The notes: generated by a model from the letters alone, not told the origin. Shown: positions 1 to 11,760, numbered from the stretch's first letter. The stretch is 64,000 nt of DNA from Otis tarda (GCA_026413225.1 CM048552.1:138583053-138647052); one strand, 5' to 3'. Program-made: numbers and translations.

Positions 1-146
1 TGGTGGAGTCACGGACCATGGGGGTGTTCAAGAAACGTTTGGATGTTGTGTTGAGGGATATGATTTAGCTGAGAAGTATTGGTGATGGTTGGACTGGATG
101 ATCTTTTAGGTCTTTTCCAATCTTGATAATTCTGTGATTCTGTGAT
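1..146 (+). mobile_element. CR1 LINE 3' end (partial, enters from the left edge)
   Basis: The segment reads as the 3' untranslated end of a CR1 LINE on the plus strand. It has the GGTGTTCAAGAAACGTTTGG block, the TGGACTGGATGATCTT block and the terminal ATTCTGTG octamers near 131-146. No coding part is in the window, because the element starts left of base 1 or is 5' truncated there. The octamer end runs straight into family A LTR sequence, so the CR1 may have inserted into an LTR whose other half lies outside the window. CR1 elements prime at their 3' octamers, leave no poly(A) tail and are usually 5' truncated. Confidence 0.9.
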
Positions 147-381
147 TACTCCTCCCCGTCCTTCTTCACTGACCTTGGTGTCTGCAGCTGTTCCTCTCAC
201 AACAAATTCCTCACAACAGGCAGGCAGACGCCTCTCAGGTTCTCTTCACATCTCTCCACTTCTTGCAGCCAGGCTGGGCTGAGTCAGGCCCAGTCGGCCA
301 CCCGGCCAGAGGCCAAAGCGTGAGGGCTAGAAGGCCCACAAGGCTTGTGCCTCGCCCTCTCCACCCCCGCTTCAGATTCTC
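147..381 (-). mobile_element. Family A LTR fragment (endogenous retrovirus fossil)
   Basis: This fragment matches the U3 part of the family A LTRs in this window. It shares the CTCCTCC...CTTCTTCACTGACCTTGG block, the CAGACGCCTCTCAGGTTCTC block and the GGCCCACAAGGCTTGTGCCTC block with the copies at 15381-16500 and 56644-57768. It is a broken partial copy and neither LTR terminus is visible here. The right boundary is approximate. It has no coding content. Confidence 0.85.
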
Positions 382-2310
382 CATATAAGAAGCAGAGTTT
401 AAGAACATGAGTCAAAAAGAGAACTTATAAAAATCCTTCAGAGCTTGCTTAGGTCTTGAATGACTGTTGAAAGCCAAGAATAGCGGATTGACTATTCCAC
501 TTCTACTACTACATGGTCTTTCCAAATTAAGTCTCTTTCTATATAACTGAATCCCCTGGAGGGGCCCCATGCGATCCACGAGCAGAGCAGACCGATGTGA
601 AAGCCACCACAATTCACCAAAACGGAAGGTGCTGCAAGCTACGTGTCGTAACAGACACACCTCGGAAGGTCTATAGCGGAACAGAGGAAGCGGGTCTCCC
701 GTTTCAGTCTGCAAGTGCTTTACTGTAACTGAAGCTCTGACAATACACAACTCCCTATTCTGGCTAGCTGAAGCTACATTTGGAACCATATGAAAAAAGA
801 AATATTTTTCCCTTAAAAAAAAAAAAATTAAAAAATTGCTGAAAGCAACACAAAAGCAAGTCATTTTCTATCTCCATAAAACTCACAGGGATATTAACAA
901 TTCTGGACAGTATTTGTTGTTTGAAGTAGGGGCATCTTTAGAATGCCTGAAGGTGTCTATTGTGGTTATTAGACTATATTGTGTGCTTATGGCAATGAAA
1001 CTAAACAAAAAGGAAACTATTCTATTTCTATTTCTTTCTATTCCCCAATATTTCCAATTTGAAAGCCCAGTTCTCTGTTATGTGATATTGCTTTATTGTA
1101 GAGGAGGCAACCAGCTTCAGAGTCAGATTTGATGCAACTTTTGAGCCTTTGAGACCAGCCAGACTGTAGTCCTAAAGGGGTAAACCTGAGAGCAAAAAGT
1201 AATGCTTTGATTTTACATGTTTGTTGTGGGATCTTTCTGTTCTGCCTGTGATGAGCACACATATATTTTCCACTGGGAGGAAATCGCTAACAGTATCAGC
1301 CTTTCTCTTTGTGCTTCAGAAGCTAAGGCACAGATTCTTCTGTTGTTTGCAAATCCTGCTTTTGAAAAGAAAATCTGGGCATTATTGGTGTTCTGTTCAT
1401 CAACATTTAATAATAGAAGGCAGCTGACCAACTGAATGGCAGGTAAAATAATAATGTGAGGGATGACTGAGGAGATTGGGAAAACTAAATGCAGACAACC
1501 GTTCACTTTTGTTTCCCTCCTTTTTTTTCCCCAGCTTCAGTTCCATTACAGGACCATTGTGTCCTGTTTGCACAGCTGAATGTGGGAAGAATAACGGAAT
1601 TGCACATAGTTCAGTTATTCTGGTCTCTTACATCTTTAGCTTTTTAATTATACTGATTTTTGAAAACATAAAATAAATAGTATTAAAGCCATGTAATTTC
1701 AATTTTTAAGGCATAACACATTATGTTTTTACTAAAATGTATCCAATCACCTATGCCATATTTAGATTAAGATAAGCACACTGCATTGCTTAATTTGCTT
1801 TCATTTACCACATATATTGAACTAGATCTACAGGCATATACTTATTAAAACATCTAATTTTATTCTTGTTGCTTTAATCAGGTTTATATTGTAGAAATGC
1901 AGTTAATTGTCTGTAGAATATAGGGACATTTCATCATAAGCAAGTAAGTAAGGAACAAATTGGTACATAAACTTTACTAAACTATTTAAACTTTTGTAAA
2001 GTTGCAGGAATAATAATTTTGTTTTCCATTTTCATTCTATAGATTTCTAAGGTTTTCAGATCCACAACTGCATCCTATTATTTACTCATACAATATAAGA
2101 GAGAAAAACCTTTTATCTCTCTTGATGTGTTGTGTTTTTAGTGTTACAATGGCATATGAAGGTCACGGGTAGCCTCTCCTGGAACAAAGTCATATAGATA
2201 ATCAGGGGAAAACAGGCTAAGTTGGACTTTTCCTGAAAGGCTGTGCTATAACACACCTGACACTGTCATTACGTCTATTATCTATTTAAAACTGGCATTT
2301 TCTCAGCTTC
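382..2310. other. Unique DNA, no gene recognised; CpG-dense patch at 540-700
   Basis: Most of this stretch is ordinary AT-rich DNA without a recognisable gene or repeat. The exception is roughly 540-700, which carries about ten CpG dinucleotides while the surrounding kilobases have very few. A short plus-strand frame of about 80 codons crosses this patch, a 150-codon minus-strand frame overlaps it, and an A-rich run lies downstream at 815-836. I recognise neither translation. It could be an unknown exon or UTR, a recent retrocopy, or chance. Confidence 0.4.
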
Positions 2311-2335
2311 TTTTTTTTTTTTTTTTTTTTTTTTT
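2311..2335. repeat. Poly(T) run, 25 bases
   Basis: An uninterrupted run of 25 T. Nothing recognisable precedes or follows it that would make it the tail of a minus-strand retrocopy. It is best treated as a mononucleotide repeat. Confidence 0.9.
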
Positions 2336-3617
2336 AGGATGGGAGGAGACTGTTAAACTGCCAAGTATAAGACTGGGAAGTTTGAAACTGTTAATATTAC
2401 TGTTTGTCATGCTTAAGCTCCCAGAAGAGCATTCCTGAGTGCCGCAGGGATTGTGTTTAAGAAATACTTAGAGTAGTAAAAATGAAACTGTAAAAAAATA
2501 GATATCCATACTGCAAGATAGAGCACTGAAGACAGGGAAAAGGTCAGTACTTTTAGAAAGTTATTTATAACAGGAGTGACAGGCAATTCTTAAAAGTCTT
2601 CAATTGATAGCTATGAGTCCAGAGAACTTTAATTTATCATTGTGGTGACAAATGAAACAATTTCATTTTTGTCTTTGGAACTTGAATTAAATATTCCTCT
2701 CACATGAGAAATATTTTAGGAGCTTTTTACTTTATATAGCCAGCCAGGTTAGAAGCCAAGTTCTCTGCAGCAGTTGTAGTAGCAGAATGCTTGTTATGCT
2801 TGTTTTATTCAAGTTCTGCTTCCACGTGCTGAACCATAAGTATGTTATAAATGGCAGCAATTGGCCATCATGGTGGATCAATAACATCGCTTTCAAGTGA
2901 CATCCATAAAGGGTGGCAGATGGCATCTAAATCAGCTGTTAGATCCAAATAAGCAGAGGTCAGAACAGCATCTGTCTCCATTAGTACACATATTATGACA
3001 TGCAATGGAGCTCATGTAAGTTTTGTTTTTGCTGTTAGTTCAGTATGGAAGGGTCTTTTAACGAAAACATAAGATCATAAATTGCAAGTAAGAGGCCTAA
3101 CTATGTTGCTGTGTGGCTTATGCCTTTTAAAGACAAGTAGCAGATACTGTTGATAATTGTTTCCTTTAAGTACATGCCCAAGAAGCTTCATCAGCAGATT
3201 GCTAAAAGGTCCAGCTGATCTCAAGATATCAAATCTCAAATCTCATGATTTCTGGTCAAATAGCATAAGCCTCAATATTTTTTGATGGCAGGTATGTTGA
3301 AGTGTCACCAATGCCCTATGATTTTCATGTAAAAAAATCAGTTCAGAGGAATAGTAAATCCAGGTGGATTTAGTGACTTCTAAATGTCAAATATGACTCT
3401 TGAACATCATTTCCACTTCATGATTGTGTTTGTCCCTTAATGTTAAAATAATGTTAAAAGGGATGTATTCTCTGAGATCCTTTAATTTTAGAGTTCATTG
3501 CAGATGTATGTACACCGAAAAAAGCTTAATTAACCTGTGAAATTTTTTTCTATATGCTAAATTCCTACTCTATTTCTTTTTGTGTGATCTTATCTTTCCA
3601 AAGTCTGTTTGCCTGTG
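2336..3617. other. AT-rich DNA, nothing recognised
   Basis: I see no repeat family, no long frame with a known domain and no RNA gene in this stretch. Confidence 0.5.
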
Positions 3618-3860
3618 AAGGTAAAGGTAAAGGAAGAGGGAGAAGAAGATGGAGAGGGAGAGAAGACAGAGGCAGAGGCAAAGAGGGAGAGGGAAAGGGA
3701 AGAAAAAAAGTTAGGAAGAAAAAAATTAGGAAGAAAAAAAGTTAGGAAAGAAGGAGAAGGAGAAGGAGAAGGAGAAGGAGAAGGAGAAGGAGAAGGAGAA
3801 GGAGAAGGAGAAGGAGAAGGAGAAGGAGAAGGAGAAGGAGAAGGAGAAGGAGAAGCAAAG
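3618..3860 (+). repeat. Polypurine tract with a (GGAGAA)n hexamer array
   Basis: Bases 3750-3855 are about 17.7 perfect copies of the hexamer GGAGAA. The 130 bases before them are also nearly all purine (AGAGGGAGAAGAAG-type sequence with rare T or C). A frame over the array would encode only Glu-Gly repeats after a Lys/Arg-rich start, and its complement only Phe-Ser repeats, so this is a simple repeat and not a gene. A purine-only mirror-like tract of this length can form a triplex (H-DNA) in supercoiled DNA, and its length is probably polymorphic. Confidence 0.95.
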
Positions 3861-6607
3861 TGAGATGAGGAGAGTGTAAAGCGTGTTATGCATGATGGAG
3901 GTTTGACAGGACATTTTGAAATTACGAGGGTCTACTGCTGAAGAAAGAAGTAGCAAGCTCTATTTCATATGTCTGCCCCATATGCCTGTGCAGTGTATTA
4001 AGGGGAAGCTTAATGTTTTAAAGTGTCTTTTTATGTTTTCTGTCTTTCTCTGCTGTGATGAAATTGGAAAAGTATTAACAAACCTCTCAAATATTGTTAG
4101 ATATTTTTCATTAGAGATATGTGATTTGACTTTGACAGCTAGAAAGGCAGGGGTAAATGGTCAAGATCAGATGTGTCTTAAGACAAGATTCTCCTTTTCA
4201 GTGCAAGGAGGATGCCACCAGACTGGCCAAGGGCTGCAGTTTTCTGAGACTGACTTGCCAGAGCTACTCAGCAGGTGGTAAAAAATTTCCAGAATGCTTC
4301 CTTGTAAAGAAATCTGAGCTAGCCGTAATTTCAGTTCACCCCTTTATCCTCTGCCCATTTTCTGTCTTGGTGTAATGTTACTGTCATTGGTTATAAACAA
4401 GTGTCGGGGTTTTTTACTACTTTTTGTTTTAATATTTCTTTTCTTCTTGATAATCACTGCAACAGCCATAACATTTTCTAACACAGCCTATTACTGCCTT
4501 ATTCAGTTGACAGCCTCCCCCAAGCTATGTTGTTTTATTACTAGAAGCAGTTGAGAAATGAGAGGTATATAGTTCCCACTGGCAACAAATGTAAACAGAA
4601 AGCAAACAGACCCGTCTGTGAAACCCTCAAAAGAAACAGTGCGCGTTACATTCATGGGGCACTAAATGAAGTGGCCTTCCTTTAATCCTTTAGCTAAGCT
4701 CTTTTTACAGTTGCCAGGACAGGCTCTCTTAAAAGGTTATGGAGAAGGATTTATCTTTTCCCAAGATGGAACATTGGTTTGTGGCTACTTCATCATAATA
4801 GGCAATATCACAGAAGCTTTAATTGTGTCATGTTTCAGAATACTATTACAAGGGGAATCATATTTCCTAACATCAATACGTTATCTGCTCCACTTTATCT
4901 AATAGCCCTCTTATCAGTAAAGACATTCAGTTATCAGTTATAACCTGTAATATTTTTTGGCAAAAACTATAGCAAGTTAATTACCCATTTCTCCTTTTTA
5001 GCAAAAATTGTTTCAGACACAGGTGCCCTCTAAGCTCTGTACATCCTTGTACCTCTGCTGCATCACTTGCAATGTAGCTTCACTATGAGATTGCTGTTTG
5101 CTCTGCAAGTCGCTTCAGGGTGACATTCTGATTGTGAAGAAGCTATGAAGAGATGTTACTGCTTTGGTTTAATGTTGGGTTGTTGTAGAAATGTGACCCA
5201 GGAATCAACAATTTTCTTCATCTGTCTTTATACTTTCTTCTCTAAGTGTGTTCACATTTGCCATTTCTGGATTAGGTACTTTTCAGAACAAAACAAATCT
5301 ATAATTTAAAAGACCTAGATTTCATAAAGTTTAGATATTTTCTACCTTTCTAGATTGCTTCAAGCATACGGATCTGTGCCTTATGCTGAGTTAGCATTTG
5401 TTCACAAAATAGAAAAATTTGGTTAAGCTTTCTGAAGCCTGCAGAGCTTTTCCAATAAGCACACGTGTTTTTTGAGCCATTAGACCTTCAGGACAGAAGA
5501 CGGTTGCTACAGAGTTAATGAGAAAGGAGTTTGCTTATTGAGTGGTGAGAATGAAAATAAGTATTACTCCTTTCTCCAGTTAACAGTGTACTATCTATCT
5601 TAAATTTTCCTGTTTCTTTGTTTTTTAATATTGACCTTTACAGACAGAGTGTTCCCTTAATGCATTTAGTTTTAATTTAATTTAATAGTTATATTAAAGA
5701 ACAAAGGTAATATAATAAATATTTTTAAATTGTGTAGCAGCTTGAACCTAAGATAAGGTTCAAAGCCTATTCATTACCCAGTTTGATATTTTAACATAGC
5801 TTGGCATTTTAAATTCTCTTATAGCACTAACAAATAAGTCTCCATACAAAAGTAATTCTCAAGAATTATAGACCAGGTACTTTTGTATCTTGTTTCTGAT
5901 TGCATTGTACTAAGATGTTTGAACTTTCTTTCTATGGTAAGGAAGATCTCTTCTTGGATCTAGAGATTTTCAAGCAACTTCCCGTACTGGTGGCTGATAT
6001 TAAAAAAAGATAAGGACATTTGGAGTTTTCAGAAAAAAAGTATTCCAAAACATTTTCCTTTTGACCCATTTTATTATCTATATCTATTTATGTATATACA
6101 TATAGAGTTGGATTTAGATTTATATATTTAGGTTTACATTTATGATTTAAGTGTTACATACTATTGCAGGAGAAATATTTATGAAGATTTAATGCTACCT
6201 TTCTTCTAGTTTTATTTGGCTCAAATTGGATGTACAGATCCTCCTTAGTTATTAACACTGAGCATAACTATCTCTGCTAGCTCCTACAGAGAGAAGAGCT
6301 TATACTGTAGGAATTCTGGCACCAGTTGTGCAAACATGAATATAAAACACAAAACAGCGCATGGAGAATTTAATGGAGGTGGACCATAAGTCCTAACAGA
6401 ATGCCTAAAACACCTTGCTGTAGACTGAACATTTCCATGTATATCAGTCGGAGAATTAATTCTAATGTATCTGCTTGATGTTTTCTTAATTTCTGTAGTT
6501 TCTCAGTTTTATTCGTACATTTTCACTTTGAGTGTGTTGGTTTAGTCTTGTTATAAATGAGTCGTTTCTGAAATGCAGTGTTAGGAGCAGCTACCATCCA
6601 GCGCTTC
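3861..6607. other. AT-rich DNA, nothing recognised
   Basis: About 2.7 kb without a recognisable exon, RNA gene or repeat family. Short frames such as the one at 3916-4281 have no domain I know and look like chance. Confidence 0.5.
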
Positions 6608-7728
6608 TGTGTTGGTTTTGTTTCGTGAGGCGGGGGCTAGGGTGGCAGCTTCTGTAAGAAGCTGCTAGAAGTCACTCCCCTTTGTTCAGTGGACTTGGCC
6701 GGGCCCAGGGCAGACCCGCTGCTGGCCAAGGCCAAGCCAATTGGTGACAGAATGTTCCATGATAACGCCTCTGTGATAACGTATTTAAGAAGGAGAAAAG
6801 CAGGGGAAAAAGAAGAAGATGTGAAGAAGCTGAGCGGGGGCAGAGAGAGGGAGGCGCAAACCTTGTGGGCCTTGCAGGCCTCACCCTCTGGCCTCTCACC
6901 AGGCAGCCGACTGGGCCCGACTCGGCCCGGCCCGGCTGCAAGAAGTGGAGAGGAGATGTGAAGAGATCCTGAGAGGCGTCTGCCTGAGCCGATTGTGAAG
7001 AATTTTTTGTGAGAGGAACAGCAGCAGACACCAAGGTCAGTGAAGAAGGAGGGGAAGGAGTAATGCTGCTCCTGGCAGAGATTCCCCTGCCGCCCGTGGT
7101 GATGACCGTGGTGAGGCTGGCTGTTCTCCTGCAGCCCATGGAGGCCCATGGAGGAGCACAGATCCACCTGCAGCTTGCGGAGGACCCCATGCCAGGGCAG
7201 GTGGATGTCTGAAGGAGGCTGTGGCCCATGGAGGGCCCACACTGGGGCAGCCAGTTCCTGAGGGACTGCAGCCTGTGGAAAAATGACCCACGCTGGAGCA
7301 GTTCACGAAGAACTGTAGCCTGTGGGAGGGACCCCACGCTGAAGCAGGGGAGGAATGTGAGGAGTTCTTCCCCCAAGGGGGAAGAAGCAGCATAAAGAGA
7401 CGTGTGATGAACTGACCATAACCCCCATTCCCTCTTCTCCCCTGTGCCACTCGTAGGGGGAAGGAGGTAGAGATAATGTTAAGCTCGGGAACAGGGAGGG
7501 ATGGGGAGAAGTTACCTTGTTCTCTTTCTCATTATCCTGCTTTGGTTTTAATAATAAACAAATAGTTTTCCCCAGGTTCAGTCTGTTTTGCCTGTAACTG
7601 TAACTTTAAGAATCTCTCCCTGTCCTTATCTCAAATCTCGAGCCTTTTTCTTATATTATCTCTCCCCCATTCCCTCAGAGGGTGGGGGGAGTCAATGAGA
7701 GACTGCGTAGCTTGGTCCCATTATGGGC
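6608..7728 (+). mobile_element. Family A LTR, left arm of an inverted LTR pair
   Basis: The arm begins TGTGTTGGTTTTG and runs plus-wards through a TATA-like GTATTTAAG (about 6781-6789) and an AATAAA at 7553-7558. It then enters the GACTGCGTAG block that lies near the 3' end of this family. Its right terminus is replaced by the junction with the next, inverted copy around 7725-7728. GC-rich frames of 200-234 codons cross it on the minus strand, but these are open by composition only and match no retroviral protein. No gag, pol or env sequence adjoins it. It is an old virus copy, broken. Confidence 0.88.
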
Positions 7729-8340
7729 AAAACAGACTCGATTTGGGGAAAACTATTTATTTAATATTATTAATAAAACCAAAGCAGGATAACGAGGCAG
7801 GGAACAAAACCGACTTCCCCACTCCCCTCCCTCTTCCCAGGCTTAACTTAATTTCAGTTATCTCTACTTTCTTCCCCTGCTCCGAGTGGCACTATGGGGG
7901 AATAGGGAATGGGGGTTCCTCTCACAAAAAATTCTTCACAATTGTCTCAGGCAGATGCCTCTCAGATTCTCTTCACATCTCCTCTCTTCACTTCTTGCAG
8001 CCAGGCTGGGCCACATCAGGCCCAGATGGCCGCCTGGCGGGAGGCCAGAGGATGAGGGCCACAAGACCCACAAGACTCATGCCTTCCCCTCTCTGCCCCT
8101 AGCTTCCGCTTCTTCACATCTTCTTCTTCTTCTTTTTTTTTTTTTAATTTTTTTTTCCCTTCTTAAATACATTATCACAGAGGCATTATCACTGAACGTT
8201 CCATCACCAGTTGACTCGGCCCTGGCCAGTGGCAGGTCTGCCCTAGAGCTGGCCGAGTCCACCGGACAAAGAAGAAACTTCCAGCAGCTTCTTGCAGAAT
8301 CTGCTACCATAGCCCACCCCCACTAAACAAAACCAACACA
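7729..8340 (-). mobile_element. Family A LTR, right arm of an inverted LTR pair
   Basis: A shortened family A LTR in the opposite orientation to 6608-7728. It begins in the CAAAACAGACTCG block and ends with AAACAAAACCAACACA, the mirror of the TGTGTTGGTTTTG start of the left arm. The two arms can pair over several hundred bases, with roughly 135 bases between their nearest matching blocks. It is broken, with about two breaks relative to full copies, and has no coding content. I found no matching short target duplication outside the composite. Confidence 0.88.
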
Positions 8341-9329
8341 CTTACGTTAGTTGAAGAGATTGTAACTTTTGAACTATGAACTTTGTATTTTACTAGCACC
8401 AAAAGTACTCGTAGATCAAATTCCTCACTTGGGAAGTGGCTAAGTATATAGGAACAAGAGGTCTAACTTCCCTTTCCAGCGGTTTTGAAGTCTAGATAAT
8501 ACAGTGAATGTATCTATTTTGCTATAGCATAGATAAAAAAAATGTCTTGGCTATTAAGTACTACAATTTTCAATGTCTATTTTTCATTTCTTGTGTTATC
8601 AGAACATACCGTGACATTGTTAGTTTTATAAAATATTGTATACATAAGAAGTATATGAGACTGAGAACAAATGTGTGTATTTCTGTTAAAAAATATTATT
8701 GCTTTTACTGGCTATACCTTCAATATAATTTCTACAGCTTCAGCAAATATCATATCTGCACACCTGGTAACTGCTATTTTTTCTTCGCTGCTTCAATTAA
8801 GCAAATCCAAAACTATTACATGTGCACCAATTTTGTTCACCAATTAAATACCTATAACAATATTTTCCCCACAGCTTCACTCTATTTACCAAGTGCTAAT
8901 GTGCTTTTTATGCACCTAAAGGGCCGAGCATCTGTTTGTTTGGGAAAGTTTCATTAGACCATAATAATCTCCAGTTAATTGCATAGCAAATATTTATTTA
9001 TCACACATCAAATTAATGAAACAGGTTCAGTGAGAGAAAAATTACATTAGCTTGGCAAACACCACCTATCAAGCTGTGTAAGACTTCCAAGGCATTCTTG
9101 GCAGAAATCTTGTATCTAGAAGAACTGGGTACCTTTGGGAATACTGTCACCATTTAATTACTAGATAATAATGTTGTTGTAGGTTTGTTTATTATTGTTT
9201 TGGTTTTTTACCTAGAAAGAATGTAATTAAAAGTTGATTTTCTAAGTTTTCTAATGTGCCATGTCATGCCTACAGCAGTATAACTGAAGAATGGTTATTT
9301 TCAAGGTACTACAAACATCATTAAATCTT

Positions 9330-9369
9330 AATATTGAATAAGATTAATATTATATTAGTATTCAATATT
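9330..9369. repeat. Perfect 11-bp inverted repeat, 18-base loop
   Basis: AATATTGAATA at 9330-9340 is the exact reverse complement of TATTCAATATT at 9359-9369. In DNA this AT-rich it may be chance, but the arms are perfect. Confidence 0.7.
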
Positions 9370-10524
9370 CCTAGAGCACTTACTGGTCCTCATACGTAAA
9401 TGTGATAGGAGTTTTTAAAACAAATTTTCAAAACTCCCATTTTGATTACTCTTCAATAATGACTGCATCTTTCCTGTCTAAGAGCAACATGGATGCTTTT
9501 CATGTGTCTGCAATGATGATTGTTTCATATCCCACAGATATTTTTGTATTCTCTTTCCACCAGTGCTGTGTCATATGTGAAGGCAATGACACTATACACA
9601 ACTGCTTGTAACAACAAAGGACAATGATCCATAGAATCATAAAGTTTTTTGAGAAGAGGAAGCAGAAAACTTAACTTGATTTCTCACTATTTAGGTTCAT
9701 TTCATTGCTATAAAATTTATACCTTTTTTTCTTAACATAAGTTTCTAAGAGCCTCATAAATATTTATTTTTTGCTTGCACAAACTTTGCTTTTTATGCCA
9801 CCTGCTTCTTCTGAAGCTGACCGAAAAGTAAGTGCAGGGGATTTATATGACATATAAGGGCTCTTAGTCTGTCCATAAAGATTCAACAATGAAGACAATG
9901 ACATGTTGTTGATTTACTTTTTTTTTCTCTCAAAACTTTTTAAATAACAATTAAAAATATGCCTTTACCTAAAGACTGTTTAGTTATTATTTATTACGTG
10001 AAGCATAGATAGAATTGTGTTTATAATGGTGGAAACTTTATCATAAGTTCTCCCTGGTTGTACTTAAATAATGTTACAGCTTTCACTAGGAGATATGACC
10101 ACTATAAATACGGAGAGAAACCCTGAGAAAAGCAAAATTTGTAAGATCTTTAAGCAAAATCTGTATTTCTTCTGAAATATTGATAAGAAATATCTTTTGA
10201 AAATAGATCAGTCATAATTTTAAAGTCTTATCATTTGGAAGGATTTGAATAAGTTAGGACTTCAGGTCTCTGGCCCATGGGTTAGATGGTTTATTTAGAA
10301 GTGAGGACTAGCCACCATATATTTTTAAATCAAATTTAAATCAAAAAGTCTGGTTTCTTACTGTTGTATCAGACTTTATTGATTTATCCTCAGGAAGAAA
10401 TGTCAATTCATAGCATGGATTGAATAAATTGTGTAAAAATAATGTTTACAAATAAAAGATTCCTATATTTTGAAGCGTATACGTATATTTATTGTATATA
10501 TTTATAATACTGATGAAGTACTGC

Positions 10525-10546
10525 CACATTACAGAAATGTAATGTG
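10525..10546. repeat. Perfect 9-bp hairpin with a GAAA loop
   Basis: CACATTACA (10525-10533) and TGTAATGTG (10538-10546) are exact reverse complements, separated by GAAA, which is a GNRA-type tetraloop if transcribed in the plus direction. No surrounding RNA gene is recognised. Confidence 0.7.
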
Positions 10547-11701
10547 AATCAGTCAGTCTTAAAGCTTTTATTTCAAATGGGAATTCTCCTTGAATATGTT
10601 GTCAGTCTTCAAATCTCCCTGTGTTTTGGAAATGTTTAATTTGGGACATACACAAATTAAAACCAAATATAATTTTCTATATCTCTTTTAACATCCCCCC
10701 CCGAAATATTACAAATACATGTTATCTTCCTCAATTTTACATTGAAATTATGGATAGAAATACACAATGCAGACTTTAATACCTTGTTATATATGCAACA
10801 ATCCGTACCTAAAATAGCCTTTCTGTAGCAAACACATCCCTGCAGAATGGGATAGGGAACTGTGGCATGAAATTTTAATCTGATTTTCTTAGGGGATGCC
10901 TTGGATGCCTTGCTGCATTGCTCTTACTAAGGATTAAAGTGACTATTCCAGCCACTTACGTAAAATCCTAATATTACACCATTGAATATTCTATAGGTAA
11001 GAAACAAAGATGTAGCATTAGAAGTTTGGTAACATTCAGTAAATGAAAAGAGGAAATACGCATCATGCCTTGCTGAATAAAAAGATCTTGAATCCCTCCC
11101 CGCTTCTCGCTTTCCCTCCTTCCCTCTTCCATATATTACCTATGGTATCTGTTGTTATGGAGACATATTCATGAGAGCTGATGACCTGGTTTAAGTTAGA
11201 TCAGTGAAGAAAAGAAAAATAGAATATATTATTAAAAAACTAAACAGTATATGAAGTAAAAGCAACCTGTCAAATAAACTTAAAGTGAATTTCAGTATCT
11301 TTATTGTGAAAAGTTTGTCGCTGAGATAAAAAAAACCAAAACAATAGACTACTTCTCATTATTAGTAGTACAGAACCACTGTTTGTCTGCTTTGTGTATT
11401 TTAGAAACTATAGTACTGTAATTTTGAAAGCCGAAAATTCTCAACTGGCTAAACTGTGTCATATCAAATACATTGCAGTAGTACTGTGAATTTGCTAACG
11501 TCCATGAATATGAAAGGTCTGAGGCTGCAGAGGGAGAAAGACACAGGGAGTGAGAAGGAGAGAGAGAAAAGAAAAAAAATGCACACTTTTCCAATAAGAA
11601 AGAGATAGAGAGGTTGTGTACAGAATATTATTTCACAGTCTCTTGTTCTGACTACAACTGACCCAGTTTCTGCCTACTACTTCTGGGCTGGTTGCAAAGG
11701 C

Positions 11702-11729
11702 TGTGTATGTACGCGTATGTATACGCATG
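11702..11729. repeat. 28-bp alternating pyrimidine-purine tract
   Basis: Every step from 11702 to 11729 alternates pyrimidine and purine, including a CGCG core and a second CG. Such tracts favour left-handed Z-DNA. It ends about 31 bases before the start of the LTR at 11761 and is followed by TGACGTAG, a CRE-like half site. Confidence 0.75.
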
Positions 11730-11760
11730 ACGTAGACGGTATGGAATAAGGGGTGGATAC

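Larger units (their letters stand above)
8341..11701. other. AT-rich DNA, no gene; two small hairpins
   Basis: About 3.4 kb of AT-rich DNA with no gene or repeat family I recognise. It contains two perfect small inverted repeats, listed separately. A single CR1-like octamer match (CCATAGAATCATAA, 9629-9642) stands alone in it. The sequence near 8970-9030, rich in TAATTG, TTGCAT and AT-motifs, could be conserved noncoding DNA, but I cannot test that here. Confidence 0.5.

Noticed and set aside
412-864. 150-codon minus-strand frame as a gene
   Set aside because: It shows no known domain, has a Phe-rich start derived from an A/T run, and there are no splice or promoter signals I can defend. The CpG enrichment is reported separately as a finding.
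3609-3863. 84-codon frame with Glu-Gly repeats, resembling a low-complexity protein
   Set aside because: It is the translation of a perfect hexamer microsatellite; the flanking codons show no gene context.
6637-7450. Minus-strand frames of 201, 234 and 137 codons
   Set aside because: They lie wholly inside a GC-rich family A LTR, overlap each other in different frames, and contain no retroviral or host domain. They are open because of composition.
8970-9120. Homeobox-like motif cluster as an enhancer
   Set aside because: TAATTG and TTGCAT words are expected often in DNA this AT-rich. Without cross-species alignment there is no support.
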